Of a DNA stretch of 64,000 nt, positions 45,112 to 58,190 are shown one piece after another. Under the pieces are notes generated by a model. The model was not told where the DNA came from. It worked only from the letters and a program-made list of their open reading frames with translations, and did not search any database. The stretch is from Vibrio barjaei (GTDB lineage: Bacteria; Pseudomonadota; Gammaproteobacteria; Enterobacterales; Vibrionaceae). The stretch is from positions 186,001 to 250,000 of the forward strand of contig NZ_LQXO02000009.1 of NCBI RefSeq assembly GCF_001639065.2, read 5' to 3'. The position numbers and the translations under genes are program-made. Position 1 is the stretch's first letter; each line of letters opens with the position of its first letter.

Positions 45112-45112
<1 letters not shown>
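44195..45112 (+). CDS. lacF: galactoside ABC importer permease 1 (MalF/LacF type)
   Basis: 305-residue inner-membrane permease with six hydrophobic segments. The EAA loop that docks the ATPase is YEAARIEGVSPIKQFFFITVPLL (about 204-226), with the conserved E-A-A and G residues. The N terminus is cytoplasmic and polar (SKNNKNS). It pairs with the permease that starts on its stop codon (TAATG, 1-base overlap). The ribosome-binding site is weak, fitting the low dose expected of a permease relative to the binding protein. Confidence 0.88.
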
Positions 45113-49045
<3,933 letters not shown>

Positions 49046-49071
49046 CGTTTCATCATTCATAGAGATTGAAC

Positions 49072-49103
49072 TTCGCTTGCAGAGGAGACGCTCAGCAAGC
49101 GAA
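49072..49103 (+). promoter_or_regulatory. intercistronic hairpin between lacZ and lacK
   Basis: TTCGCTTGC (49072-49080) and GCAAGCGAA (49095-49103), perfect 9-bp arms, 14-base loop, no T run. Confidence 0.5.
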
Positions 49104-49125
49104 CAAAAAGAATTAAGGATAGAAC

Positions 49126-50211
49126 ATGGCAGATATTAAACTTTCCAATGTAGTGAAGCGCTATGGTGATGCAACCGTTATTCACGGTGTGGATCTTGAT
49201 ATCAAAAAAGGTGAATTCGTTGTTTTTGTCGGTCCATCTGGTTGTGGTAAATCAACACTACTACGTCTAATTGCAGGTCTAGAAGAGATCACCGACGGTG
49301 TTTTAGAAATTGATAACAAAGTAGTTAACCACGTTGACCCAGCTGAGCGTGGAATTGCGATGGTATTCCAGTCGTACGCGCTGTATCCGCACTTAACGGT
49401 TGAGGAGAACATGGGCTTTGGGATGAAAATGAACGGCTTCCCTAAAGACGAAATCAAAACTAGAGTAGACCGCGCAGCAAAAGCTCTACAACTTGATCAT
49501 CTCATGGATCGCAAACCCAAAGATATGTCAGGTGGTCAGCGTCAGCGAGTGGCAATTGGGCGTGCGATTGTTCGTGATCCAAAAGTATTCCTGTTTGATG
49601 AGCCTCTATCCAACCTCGATGCTGAGTTGCGTGTAGACATGCGCTTGCAAATTGCCAGTTTACACCGTGAACTTGATACTACGATGATCTACGTTACCCA
49701 CGATCAGGTCGAGGCGATGACCCTAGCTGATAAGATTGTAGTATTACGTGATGGTCAAGTAGAGCAAGTAGGTTCGCCGCTTGAGCTATATAATAGCCCC
49801 GACAATGAGTTTGTGGCAGGCTTTATCGGCTCACCAAAGATGAACATGTTACCTGCACACGTTACTAACGTAGATGAAGGTTGTATCACTATTTCTCTGC
49901 CAGATGATCAGTCGATTGAAGTAAAGGTCGACACATCTAAGGTAAAAGAAGGCGATAAAGTGACGTTTGGTCTGCGTCCAGAACACATTGTTTTGGATAA
50001 TTCCGGCGAGCAAAAACTTCACTTCTCTACGCAAGCGGTAGAACGTTTAGGTAACAGTACTTATCTGTTTGGCATGGTGGCGGGCTTTGATAACTATCGA
50101 GTTCATGTATCAGGTGATTTTGAGGTTGCACGTGGTGACGAGCTTGATCTGAGCTTCAATATAGAAGATTGCCATATCTTCCTAGATTCACTTTGTATCT
50201 CTAACATTTAA
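49126..50211 (+). CDS. lacK: galactoside ABC importer ATPase (MalK/UgpC/LacK type)
   Basis: 361-residue carbohydrate-importer ATPase. Walker A GPSGCGKSTLL (about 36-46), Q-loop FQSYALYPH (about 81-89), signature MSGGQRQRVAIGRA (about 133-146), Walker B FLFDEPLSNLD (about 154-164), switch His in YVTHDQVEAM, and a C-terminal TOBE/OB regulatory domain (about 235-361) with GLRPEHI. One such ATPase can serve several family 1 importers. Last gene of the lac operon, followed by a strong terminator. Confidence 0.9.
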   Translation: MADIKLSNVVKRYGDATVIHGVDLDIKKGEFVVFVGPSGCGKSTLLRLIAGLEEITDGVLEIDNKVVNHVDPAERGIAMVFQSYALYPHLTVEENMGFGMKMNGFPKDEIKTRVDRAAKALQLDHLMDRKPKDMSGGQRQRVAIGRAIVRDPKVFLFDEPLSNLDAELRVDMRLQIASLHRELDTTMIYVTHDQVEAMTLADKIVVLRDGQVEQVGSPLELYNSPDNEFVAGFIGSPKMNMLPAHVTNVDEGCITISLPDDQSIEVKVDTSKVKEGDKVTFGLRPEHIVLDNSGEQKLHFSTQAVERLGNSTYLFGMVAGFDNYRVHVSGDFEVARGDELDLSFNIEDCHIFLDSLCISNI

Positions 50212-50214
50212 ATA

Positions 50215-50245
50215 AAAATGGGCTAGCACTTGCTAGCCCATTTTT
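50215..50245. terminator. Rho-independent terminator after lacK
   Basis: AAAATGGGCTAGCA / TGCTAGCCCATTTT with a very short loop, followed by T residues; also usable by the convergent MATE gene. Confidence 0.85.
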
Positions 50246-50266
50246 CTATCCGTTACTTTCTATCCG

Positions 50267-51610
50267 CTACGTCAAGGCGAAACGTGTCCATACTTTAGAA
50301 CGCCAGCGTCGAATCATTACGACACCGCGAACCCACTCATCCATGCCAATAGCAATCCAAGCGCCTATTACGCCGTAGCCCCAATGGATGCCAAGCAGAT
50401 AGGCAAAAAGCACCGCAATACCCCACATACTTAAGATACCCATTTTTACTGGGAACTTAATATCGCCAGCACCTTTGAGCGCGGCGATAAAAATTAAGTT
50501 GGATACGCGTCCTGACTCGACAAATATTGACCCACCAATAAGCAATGCCACTAATACAACAATTTCGCTATCTTGCGTGAACAGATCAATTAATGGGTAA
50601 CGGAACAGGAACAGCAGTATAACAATACCGGTTGATGCGATTAGACCCACTAAATAGTATTTTTGAACTCGGCCTAAGATATCGTCGATCCTGCCCTTAC
50701 CGATAAAGTAGCTGGCCTGAATTTGTCCGGCTTGCCCCAGAGCTAACGCAAAGGCAAACGACACGCGAGTGATATTTTGTGCATAAGTATATGCGGCAAG
50801 GGAGGAGGTTCCCATCTGCACCACGAAATATACGATGGTCATTTGCGCCATGTTGTAAGAGAGAATTTCTCCGGCGTTCATGGCACCGATCTTCATAATC
50901 TTTTTATATAGCGCTTTAGGGATCTCGCGCCATTGGTTAAATGGCAGCTCGATGCGTTTTTTACCAACGACCCAGATCATCAATAAGGTACCGATCACTT
51001 GGCTGACGACTGTCGCAGTTGCAACGCCGCTAACGCCAAAGACTGGCAATCCAAATGGCTGGTACAGCGCGACATAGTTACCGGCGATATTAATCACCCC
51101 AGCGATGAGGTTGATGACCATAGGGGAGCGTGAATAACCATGACTACGCAATATTGTAGTAAGCACTATGCCTATGGTGACATTGAATGTCATGGAACCG
51201 CTGATGATCAGGTATTCGTAACCAAAGGCTGCTACTTGGTCTTCAAGACCAAATAGCGCAATAAAATGTTCGGCCCCTAAAAAAAGTGACAGACTGAGAA
51301 TACCACCAACGACTACTGCTAACAGGATACTAGCAACACCTGTGTGTGCAGACTCACTGAATTTGGATGCGCCGTTGTATTGAGCGATGAGTATCCCCGT
51401 ACCACTGCTTACCATCATGGAAACAACAATAAGGAAGAAAGTAATTTGGGTAATAACACCAACTGCGGATACCGCTAAGTCGGAGTACCCACTGAGCATA
51501 AACACATCCGTGGTATTAAGTGCGGTTCTTAGCAAAACCTCAATAAAGATTGGCCAAGTCAACGCTACGATATTCATTCGTTTGCTGAGCGCTGAAGCAT
51601 TTTCAGACAT
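50267..51610 (-). CDS. MATE family efflux transporter
   Basis: 447-residue inner-membrane antiporter with about 12 hydrophobic segments in two halves. Family features: WPIFIEVLLRTALNTTDVFML (about 19-39), GTGILIAQYNGA (about 69-80), and the second-half counterpart QAGQIQASYFIGKG (about 291-304). It sits between the lac operon and the divergent mgl operon but has no evident role in sugar use. An operator-like sequence at 51728-51743 lies between it and mglB. Substrate unknown. Confidence 0.87.
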   Translation of the reverse strand: MSENASALSKRMNIVALTWPIFIEVLLRTALNTTDVFMLSGYSDLAVSAVGVITQITFFLIVVSMMVSSGTGILIAQYNGASKFSESAHTGVASILLAVVVGGILSLSLFLGAEHFIALFGLEDQVAAFGYEYLIISGSMTFNVTIGIVLTTILRSHGYSRSPMVINLIAGVINIAGNYVALYQPFGLPVFGVSGVATATVVSQVIGTLLMIWVVGKKRIELPFNQWREIPKALYKKIMKIGAMNAGEILSYNMAQMTIVYFVVQMGTSSLAAYTYAQNITRVSFAFALALGQAGQIQASYFIGKGRIDDILGRVQKYYLVGLIASTGIVILLFLFRYPLIDLFTQDSEIVVLVALLIGGSIFVESGRVSNLIFIAALKGAGDIKFPVKMGILSMWGIAVLFAYLLGIHWGYGVIGAWIAIGMDEWVRGVVMIRRWRSKVWTRFALT

Positions 51611-51727
51611 TCGATTACGCCTAATTAAATAGAGGAGCTGATTAAAGGGGCGGCAAGTTTACTCTCAAATAGAGTAAACGCAATACCACTAGTAAAGGTA
51701 GGGGATAGTTTGACATATTTCGAACTA

Positions 51728-51743
51728 TTGTAAACGTTCTCAT
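51728..51743. promoter_or_regulatory. GalR-type operator between the MATE gene and mglB
   Basis: TTGTAAACGTTCTCAT, 12 of 16 matches to the galE palindrome. It is enclosed by a second dyad, TCGAACT (51720-51726) and AGTTCGA (51747-51753), with nearly the same centre. The region 51611-52052 (442 bases) holds no gene. Confidence 0.45.
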
Positions 51744-51912
51744 AAGAGTTCGAGAGTGCGTAAGAATTACAGCAGTAAAATTTAGCAAAAAAGGAGACCA
51801 AGATCTCGATGTTACACTATGAAACGTTCAGAGAGCTTGTTTTTACATGATATGTTAACCATTTCAAACAAATTAAACAACTCGTTACAGTTGTTGTTAC
51901 GTTTGTAAATTT

Positions 51913-51953
51913 TTTTAACTTCCTCACATTAATTGTTCATTTTATCACTATAC
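51913..51953 (+). promoter_or_regulatory. mglB promoter with CRP half-site
   Basis: -10 element TATACT at 51948-51953 with no good -35. A CRP-like site TTTTA-ACTTCC-TCACA (51913-51928, one full half) is centred about 40 bases before the inferred start, the class II position. Confidence 0.4.
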
Positions 51954-51957
51954 TCTG

Positions 51958-51973
51958 GGTTAAACGTTTTCAC
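51958..51973. promoter_or_regulatory. GalR-type operator at the mgl transcription start
   Basis: GGTTAAACGTTTTCAC, 13 of 16 matches to the galE palindrome, directly after the -10 element, a position where a bound repressor would block transcription. Confidence 0.55.
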
Positions 51974-52052
51974 TTTGAGTGTAATTTAGTCAAACAATAA
52001 CGTTTTTATCCCCTACATAAACACTATAAAATTAACAAATAGGACTTGTTCA

Positions 52053-53027
52053 ATGAAAAAGTTAACTCTTCTAGCTGCGCTATGTGCTGGTATGGGCTTT
52101 GGAACTCAAGCAGTTGCAAGCACAACAGTAGGTTTTACTATCTACAAGTACGACGATAACTTCATGTCTGTAGTTCGCCAAGCTATCGAGAAAGAAGCAG
52201 GCCAAGACAGTGATACTCGCATCCTGATGAACGATTCTCAGAACAGCCAGTCTATGCAAAATGACCAAGTTGATGTAATGCTTGCTCGTGGCGTTCAAGC
52301 GCTTGCTATCAACCTAGTTGACCCTGCAGCGGCACCAACCATCATCCAGAAAGCGAAAATGGATGACGTGCCAATTGTTTTCTATAACAAAGAACCAAGT
52401 GCTAAAGCGTTAGCAAGCTACGATAAAGCTTACTACGTAGGTACTGACTCTAAAGAGTCTGGCATTATCCAGGGCGACCTCATTGCTCAGCAATGGAAAG
52501 CGAACCCATCTTGGGACAAAGATGGTGACGGTAAGCTTTCCTATGTATTGCTAAAAGGTGAACCAGGTCACCCAGATGCTGAAGCTCGTACAACGTATTC
52601 TGTGAAAACTATCAATGACAACGGCATCGAAACTGTAGAACTGCACATGGATACAGGCATGTGGGATACAGCGATGGCGAAAGATAAGATGGACGCATGG
52701 TTGTCTGGCCCTAACGGTAACAAGATTGAAGTGGTTATTGCTAACAACGACGGTATGGCAATGGGCGCAGTAGAAGCTCTGAAAGGTGCGGGTGCTGATA
52801 TCCCAGTGTTCGGTGTTGATGCTCTAGCGGAAGCACTAGCGCTTATTAAGTCTGGTGAAATGGCGGGTACTGTACTTAACGATGCAGACTCTCAAGCAAA
52901 AGCAACATTTGAATTGGCTCGTAACCTAGCAAATGGCAAAGCGGCAACTGAAGGCACTCAGTGGGAACTAAACAACAAAGTTGTACGTGTTCCTTATGTT
53001 GGCGTTGATAAGTCAACTCTAGAATAA
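52053..53027 (+). CDS. mglB: MglB, periplasmic galactose/glucose-binding protein
   Basis: 324-residue binding protein of the galactose importer and, in E. coli, ligand of the Trg chemoreceptor. Signal peptide about 1-23 (QAVA). The EF-hand-like calcium site [10 protein letters not shown] is at 155-164; sugar contacts are kept in GHPDAEAR (His, Asp, Arg) and NNDGMA. Codon use is strongly biased. Two hairpins separate it from mglA. The operator and CRP-like elements upstream suggest repression without galactose and activation by CRP. Confidence 0.94.
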   Translation: MKKLTLLAALCAGMGFGTQAVASTTVGFTIYKYDDNFMSVVRQAIEKEAGQDSDTRILMNDSQNSQSMQNDQVDVMLARGVQALAINLVDPAAAPTIIQKAKMDDVPIVFYNKEPSAKALASYDKAYYVGTDSKESGIIQGDLIAQQWKANPSWDKDGDGKLSYVLLKGEPGHPDAEARTTYSVKTINDNGIETVELHMDTGMWDTAMAKDKMDAWLSGPNGNKIEVVIANNDGMAMGAVEALKGAGADIPVFGVDALAEALALIKSGEMAGTVLNDADSQAKATFELARNLANGKAATEGTQWELNNKVVRVPYVGVDKSTLE

Positions 53028-53036
53028 TCTCGCAAA

Positions 53037-53108
53037 TAAGGGAGAAGTGATAACTTCTCCCTTAATCCCTACCAAGCATATCGATACCAATCATTAAAAT
53101 TATTGGTA
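53037..53108 (+). promoter_or_regulatory. two intercistronic hairpins between mglB and mglA
   Basis: TAAGGGAGAAGT / ACTTCTCCCTTA (12-bp perfect, GATA loop, 53037-53064) and TACCAAT / ATTGGTA (53085-53091 and 53102-53108). No T runs follow. Likely mRNA 3' protection of mglB or partial termination. Confidence 0.6.
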
Positions 53109-53162
53109 CGGGATTGTTTTGTCTGATTTCTACCTAATACCAGATAATTAATAAGTGATGCC

Positions 53163-54671
53163 ATGGAAAATCAACAGCATGAATTTCTGTTAGAAATGAC
53201 AGGGGTGAGTAAGTCTTTCCCAGGGGTTAAGGCATTAGACAAGGTAAATCTTAAAGTTCGACCACACTCTATTCATGCGTTAATGGGTGAGAATGGGGCG
53301 GGTAAGTCGACGTTACTAAAATGCCTATTCGGAATATACGAAAAAGATGAAGGCGATATTGTTTTCCTAGGAAAGCATGTCGATTTTCAATCATCAAAAG
53401 AAGCATTGGAATCTGGGGTTTCAATGGTTCACCAAGAATTGAACCAGGTACTGCAATGTACCGTTATGGATAATATTTGGCTTGGCCGCTATCCAAAGAA
53501 AGGCCTCTTTGTCGACCACGAAAAAATGTACCGTGATACTAAAGAGATCTTTAAAGAACTCGACATCAATATCGATCCTAAAGTAAAAGTGAATACCTTA
53601 TCGGTATCACAAATGCAGATGTTGGAAATCGCTAAAGCGTTCTCTTACGATGCAAAAATCGTCATCATGGACGAGCCAACCTCCTCTCTGACTGAGAAAG
53701 AGGTAAACCACCTGTTTACTATTATCAAGAAATTGAAAGATAAAGGGTGTGGCGTTGTTTATATCTCACACAAAATGGAAGAGATCTTTGCCATTTGTGA
53801 TGACATTACCATTCTCCGTGATGGTCAATGGGTTGATACGCGCCCTCTTGAAGGTCTCACTATGGACTCTATTATCGCCATGATGGTAGGTCGTGAACTG
53901 ACGCAGCGTTTCCCAGAAAAAAGCAATGTACCTAAAGAAACGATTCTTGAGGTCAAAAATCTCACCGCACTTAACCAACCTTCTATTCAAGATGTCTCAT
54001 TTGAACTTAAAGCCGGCGAAATCCTAGGGGTTGCAGGTTTGGTGGGTTCAAAACGAACTGACATCGTGGAAACCATTTTTGGTGTTCGAGAGCGCAGCGA
54101 AGGCACTATTTTGCTTAACGGCAAAGAGATGCGAAATCGAGATGCGCATGAGGCGATCAACAATGGTTTTGCTTTGGTTACCGAAGAGCGTCGCTCGACC
54201 GGTATCTACGGCAATCTTGATATTACCTTTAACTCTTTAGTGGCGAACGTTGAGGAATATAAAACCAAGTCTGGTTTGCTAAGCAATAAGAAAATGAAAA
54301 GTGACACTCAATGGGTGATTGATTCGATGAGCGTGAAAACGCCGGGTCATGAAACGGCAATTGGGTCACTGTCTGGTGGTAACCAACAAAAGGTCATCAT
54401 TGGTCGCTGGTTGTTAACGCAACCTGAAATTCTCATGCTTGATGAACCAACTCGTGGTATCGACGTTGGTGCGAAGTTCGAAATCTATCAACTTATTTTA
54501 GAGTTAGCGAAGAAGAACAAAGGCATCATCATTATCTCTTCAGAAATGCCGGAACTATTGGGTATCACCGACCGAATTCTTGTTATGAGTAATGGTCGTG
54601 CTGCTGGTGTCGTCGAGACGAAGACTACTACTCAGAATGAAATTTTAGAGCTGGCCTCTCGTTACCTCTAG
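53163..54671 (+). CDS. mglA: MglA, galactose importer ATPase (two domains)
   Basis: 502-residue double ATPase of the MglA/RbsA type. First domain: Walker [12 protein letters not shown] (about 42-52), signature region [14 protein letters not shown], Walker [12 protein letters not shown]. Second domain: degenerate Walker [12 protein letters not shown] (about 291-301), signature [14 protein letters not shown], Walker [16 protein letters not shown]. The length equals the family's usual 500 or so residues. mglC follows after 10 bases. The ribosome-binding site is poor. Confidence 0.95.
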   Translation: MENQQHEFLLEMTGVSKSFPGVKALDKVNLKVRPHSIHALMGENGAGKSTLLKCLFGIYEKDEGDIVFLGKHVDFQSSKEALESGVSMVHQELNQVLQCTVMDNIWLGRYPKKGLFVDHEKMYRDTKEIFKELDINIDPKVKVNTLSVSQMQMLEIAKAFSYDAKIVIMDEPTSSLTEKEVNHLFTIIKKLKDKGCGVVYISHKMEEIFAICDDITILRDGQWVDTRPLEGLTMDSIIAMMVGRELTQRFPEKSNVPKETILEVKNLTALNQPSIQDVSFELKAGEILGVAGLVGSKRTDIVETIFGVRERSEGTILLNGKEMRNRDAHEAINNGFALVTEERRSTGIYGNLDITFNSLVANVEEYKTKSGLLSNKKMKSDTQWVIDSMSVKTPGHETAIGSLSGGNQQKVIIGRWLLTQPEILMLDEPTRGIDVGAKFEIYQLILELAKKNKGIIIISSEMPELLGITDRILVMSNGRAAGVVETKTTTQNEILELASRYL

Positions 54672-54681
54672 GAAAAATATT

Positions 54682-55689
54682 ATGGACTCAGTAAAAACAT
54701 TTGCACTAAAGCACCTCAAAGAAGGCGCTATTTATGCGGTTCTTTTTATCTTGTTAGCGGTCATCGTGATTCAAGAGCCGTCTTTCTTAAGTTTACGTAA
54801 CTTCAGTAACATCCTGACGCAATCCTCGGTGCGTGTCATTATCGCTCTAGGTGTGGCTGGCTTGATTGTCACTCAGGGTACTGACCTTTCAGCGGGTCGT
54901 CAGGTTGGCTTAGCTGCGGTAGTTTCCGCTACCTTGCTGCAATCAGTCGACAACGTAAACAAGGTTTTCCCTAATATTGGTGAAGTGCCGATCTTCGCGG
55001 TTATCCTCGTTGTATGTGCTTTGGGTGCAATTATCGGTCTAGTGAACGGTATCATCGTTGCTTACCTCAAAGTAACACCATTTATCGCTACTCTAGGTAC
55101 GATGATCATCGTTTATGGTATTAACTCTCTTTACTACGACTCTGTAGGTGCATCACCGATTGCAGGCTTCGATGAGCGCTTTTCTGTGTTCACGCAAGGT
55201 TTTATACGGATGGGAGATTTTAGGTTCTCCTACATAACCTTCTACGCCATTATCGCCATCATCTTTATGTGGATTCTATGGAATAAGACGGTCTTTGGTA
55301 AAAACATCTTTGCAGTGGGTGGTAACCCAGAAGCTGCGAAAGTATCGGGCGTTAACGTACCAATGACACTGTTGAAAGTGTACGCGTTGTCTGGTGTATT
55401 CTACGCTTTCGGCGGTATGTTAGAAGCAGGCCGTATAGGTAGTGCCACCAACAACTTAGGTTTCCTCTACGAGCTTGATGCAATTGCGGCCTGTGTGGTA
55501 GGTGGTGTGTCTTTCGCGGGTGGTGTCGGTAGTATCGCCGGGGTCGTTACGGGTGTTCTTATCTTCACTGTTATCAACTATGGTATGACTTATATTGGCG
55601 TGAGCCCGTACTGGCAGTACATCATTAAAGGTTCCATCATTATCTTCGCTGTCGCACTTGACTCAATGAAGTATGCGAACAAGAAGTAA
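54682..55689 (+). CDS. mglC: MglC, galactose importer permease
   Basis: 335-residue inner-membrane permease (E. coli 336) of the ribose/galactose branch, with about 8-10 hydrophobic segments. Conserved stretches: GTDLSAGRQVGLAAVVSATLL (about 67-87, family variant of the L-S-x-G motif), KVTPFIATLGTMIIVYG (about 129-145) and GRIGSATNNLGFLYELDAIAA (about 251-271). The homodimer pairs with MglA. A terminator follows. Confidence 0.95.
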   Translation: MDSVKTFALKHLKEGAIYAVLFILLAVIVIQEPSFLSLRNFSNILTQSSVRVIIALGVAGLIVTQGTDLSAGRQVGLAAVVSATLLQSVDNVNKVFPNIGEVPIFAVILVVCALGAIIGLVNGIIVAYLKVTPFIATLGTMIIVYGINSLYYDSVGASPIAGFDERFSVFTQGFIRMGDFRFSYITFYAIIAIIFMWILWNKTVFGKNIFAVGGNPEAAKVSGVNVPMTLLKVYALSGVFYAFGGMLEAGRIGSATNNLGFLYELDAIAACVVGGVSFAGGVGSIAGVVTGVLIFTVINYGMTYIGVSPYWQYIIKGSIIIFAVALDSMKYANKK

Positions 55690-55697
55690 CTTCCAAT

Positions 55698-55722
55698 AGG
55701 CGTCCATTTCGGGCGCCTTTTT
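55698..55722 (+). terminator. Rho-independent terminator after mglC
   Basis: AGGCGTCC / GGGCGCCT stem with one G-U pair and a 5-base loop, followed by TTTT. Confidence 0.75.
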
Positions 55723-55752
55723 GTTTCCTTTTCACAGCTATTGGTTAAATTC

Positions 55753-55768
55753 GTGTAATCGTTTAACT
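55753..55768. promoter_or_regulatory. second, weaker GalR-type operator upstream of galE
   Basis: GTGTAATCGTTTAACT, 12 of 16 matches to the perfect operator; the two centres lie 98 bases apart. Confidence 0.35.
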
Positions 55769-55850
55769 TTGGTCTTTGGGTTTAGGGTCCTTAACTAAAG
55801 GTGTTCATATCCACTTTTACGCTATCGGTAGCTGTTTTTTATTGAAATTA

Positions 55851-55866
55851 GTGTAAACGTTTACAC
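55851..55866. promoter_or_regulatory. perfect GalR-type operator upstream of galE
   Basis: GTGTAAACGTTTACAC, a perfect 16-bp palindrome. Its centre is about 60 bases upstream of the inferred gal transcription start, the position of the external operator in E. coli gal. Confidence 0.75.
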
Positions 55867-55868
55867 TT

Positions 55869-55912
55869 TTTGCGCTTGATCACAGATCGATCTTGCTGGC
55901 TATTGCTACAAT
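55869..55912 (+). promoter_or_regulatory. galE promoter: extended -10 and CRP-like site
   Basis: Extended -10 TGCTACAAT at 55904-55912 with a poor -35, and a CRP-like sequence TTTGC-GCTTGA-TCACA at 55869-55884 with one full half, centred near -42. The galE start at 55989 leaves a leader of about 70 bases. Confidence 0.4.
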
Positions 55913-55988
55913 TTCCTCAGTTTGAAAATAACGAGCGTATTCGCGTAACAACTCGCTCAATAATCAGAGTTTAACGTAGGAGTGTAAT

Positions 55989-57008
55989 GTGAAAGTACTA
56001 GTGACGGGTGGAATGGGCTATATCGGCAGTCATACCTGCGTTCAAATGCTGGAAAGTGGTATCGAGCCTATCATCATCGATAATTTGTGTAATGCGAATC
56101 AAGCTGTGCTATCACGCATTGAAGCATTAACGGGTCAAGTACCGACATTTTATCAAGGTGATATTCGCGACGAAGCACTACTTGACCGTATTTTTGAGGA
56201 AAATGAAATTCAGTCGGTGATCCATTTTGCTGGTCTCAAGGCTGTGGGTGAGTCTGTTGCCAAACCTATCGAGTACTATGACAACAATGTGAATGGCACA
56301 TTAGTACTTGCACGTTCAATGAGAAAAGCAGGCGTGAAGAGTATTATTTTCAGCTCTTCTGCCACGGTCTATGGTGATCCAGAAGTAGTACCTATCACTG
56401 AAACGTCTCCTGTTGGCAATACGACTAATCCGTATGGTACCAGCAAGTTTATGGTCGAGCGCTGCCTAAGCGATGTATTCACATCGGATGAAGAGTGGAG
56501 CATTACCTTACTGCGCTATTTCAACCCAGTTGGCGCACATCCGTCGGGCACTATGGGCGAGGATCCAAAAGGTATTCCGAACAATTTGATGCCATTTATT
56601 GCTCAAGTAGCTGTTGGTCGCCGTGAAAAGTTAGCGGTGTTTGGTAATGATTACCCAACACCAGACGGCACTGGCGTTCGCGATTATATTCATGTCATGG
56701 ATTTAGCGGATGGTCACATCGCTGCGTTAAAAGCCGTTGGTCTTAAGTCTGGATTGCATATCTATAACCTTGGCACAGGCAAAGGCAGCAGTGTACTAGA
56801 GATGGTGGATGCTTTTGCGAAAGCTTGTGGTAAGCCAATTCCTTATGATTTGCAGCCTCGCCGTCCTGGTGATATTGCAGAGTGCTGGGCAAGTACGGCC
56901 AAAGCAGAAGCCGATTTAAACTGGAAAGCGTCACGTACATTGCAAGACATGACCGCTGATTCATGGCATTGGCAGTCAAACAATCCTAATGGTTACGACA
57001 GCGAATAG
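55989..57008 (+). CDS. galE: GalE, UDP-glucose 4-epimerase
   Basis: Interconverts UDP-galactose and UDP-glucose (Leloir pathway), and supplies UDP-galactose for surface polysaccharides. 339 residues (E. coli 338). NAD-binding G-x-x-G-x-x-G in TGGMGYIGSH (6-15), catalytic S124 in FSSSATVYG, and Y149/K153 in YGTSK, at the E. coli residue numbers. Starts with GTG at 55989 after TAGGAG; the overlapping ATG at 55987 runs into TGA. First gene of galETKM. Confidence 0.97.
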   Translation: MKVLVTGGMGYIGSHTCVQMLESGIEPIIIDNLCNANQAVLSRIEALTGQVPTFYQGDIRDEALLDRIFEENEIQSVIHFAGLKAVGESVAKPIEYYDNNVNGTLVLARSMRKAGVKSIIFSSSATVYGDPEVVPITETSPVGNTTNPYGTSKFMVERCLSDVFTSDEEWSITLLRYFNPVGAHPSGTMGEDPKGIPNNLMPFIAQVAVGRREKLAVFGNDYPTPDGTGVRDYIHVMDLADGHIAALKAVGLKSGLHIYNLGTGKGSSVLEMVDAFAKACGKPIPYDLQPRRPGDIAECWASTAKAEADLNWKASRTLQDMTADSWHWQSNNPNGYDSE

Positions 57009-57059
57009 ACCGCTTTGTTATCCAATTGATTTTTAGAATTTAACTATTGAGTAAGCATT

Positions 57060-58112
57060 ATGTCGAGCATTGAATTTAACCCAGTAGATCACCCACATCG
57101 CCGTTATAACCCTCTCACAGGCCAGTGGATCCTAGTATCGCCACACCGTGCTAAGCGCCCTTGGAGTGGTCAGAATGAAGAGGTCTCTCACGTTCAATTA
57201 CTAACTTACGATGAGAAATGCTTTTTGTGTCCGACCAACGAGCGCATTTCTGGTGATGTAAACCCAGATTACAAAGGCACTTACGTGTTCGGTAACGACT
57301 TTGCGGCTTTGATGCCAGATTCTCCGGATGCTCCTGAATCAGACAATCCGTTGTTTAAAACCCAAGGGGTACGCGGTTTAAGTCGCGTTATCTGCTTCTC
57401 GCCAGACCACAGTAAAACGCTTCCTGAGCTTAGCCCCCAAGAGCTTCGTTGTGTCGTTGATACTTGGAATGAGCAAATTGAAGAATTGGGCAAAGAATAC
57501 CTTTGGGTTCAAGCATTTGAAAACAAGGGTGAAGCAATGGGCTGCTCACAGCCGCACCCTCATGGCCAAATTTGGGCGAACAGTTTTCTTCCTAATGAAA
57601 TTGAACGCAAAGATCGCTTAATGCGCGAATACTATCAGCAACAAGGCTCAAACCTGCTGGTGGACTATGTTACTGCAGAGATGCAAGACGGTGCCCGTAC
57701 GGTAGTAGAAACAGAGCACTGGCTTGCAGTGGTCCCATACTGGGCGGCGTGGCCATTCGAAACTATGTTGCTCCCTAAGACGCACATTCGTCGCATGAGT
57801 GAACTTAGTGAAGAACAAAAAGGCGATTTAGCGGTAGCAATTAAGAAGCTGACGTCTCGTTACGACAACTTATTTGAGTGTTCATTCCCTTATTCCATGG
57901 GGTGGCACTACGCGCCATTCTTTGATGAAGGAGAGAGCACAGAGCATTGGCAGCTGCATGCTATTTTCTATCCACCATTATTGCGCTCTGCAACCATTCG
58001 TAAGTTTATGGTGGGCTATGAAATGCTGGCCGAATCGCAACGAGATTTAACCGCTGAGCAAGCAGCAGAGCGTCTCAGAGCATTAAGCGACGTTCATTAC
58101 AAACAACAATAA
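57060..58112 (+). CDS. galT: GalT, galactose-1-phosphate uridylyltransferase
   Basis: Transfers UMP from UDP-glucose to galactose 1-phosphate through a uridylyl-histidine. 350 residues (E. coli 348). The zinc cysteines are C54 and C57 (CFLC), and the active-site HPH is H166-P-H168, the E. coli motif shifted by two. 51 bases after galE. A nested hairpin lies between it and galK. Confidence 0.97.
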   Translation: MSSIEFNPVDHPHRRYNPLTGQWILVSPHRAKRPWSGQNEEVSHVQLLTYDEKCFLCPTNERISGDVNPDYKGTYVFGNDFAALMPDSPDAPESDNPLFKTQGVRGLSRVICFSPDHSKTLPELSPQELRCVVDTWNEQIEELGKEYLWVQAFENKGEAMGCSQPHPHGQIWANSFLPNEIERKDRLMREYYQQQGSNLLVDYVTAEMQDGARTVVETEHWLAVVPYWAAWPFETMLLPKTHIRRMSELSEEQKGDLAVAIKKLTSRYDNLFECSFPYSMGWHYAPFFDEGESTEHWQLHAIFYPPLLRSATIRKFMVGYEMLAESQRDLTAEQAAERLRALSDVHYKQQ

Positions 58113-58123
58113 TTTAAGAATTT

Positions 58124-58170
58124 GATGTTGCTGCGTACCGAACGCTTTAGTTGGTACGCAAACCAACATC
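58124..58170 (+). promoter_or_regulatory. nested two-stem hairpin between galT and galK
   Basis: Outer arms GATGTTG / CAACATC (58124-58130, 58164-58170) and inner arms GCGTACC / GGTACGC (58133-58139, 58153-58159), 13-base loop. No T run. It ends 20 bases before the galK ATG. Confidence 0.55.
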
Positions 58171-58190
58171 AGGTATTGAGAGACGAAAAC

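Noticed and set aside
50267..51610. MATE gene as part of the sugar regulon because of the operator at 51728
   Set aside because: The operator is a better fit as a distal mgl site; nothing in the protein suggests sugar transport.
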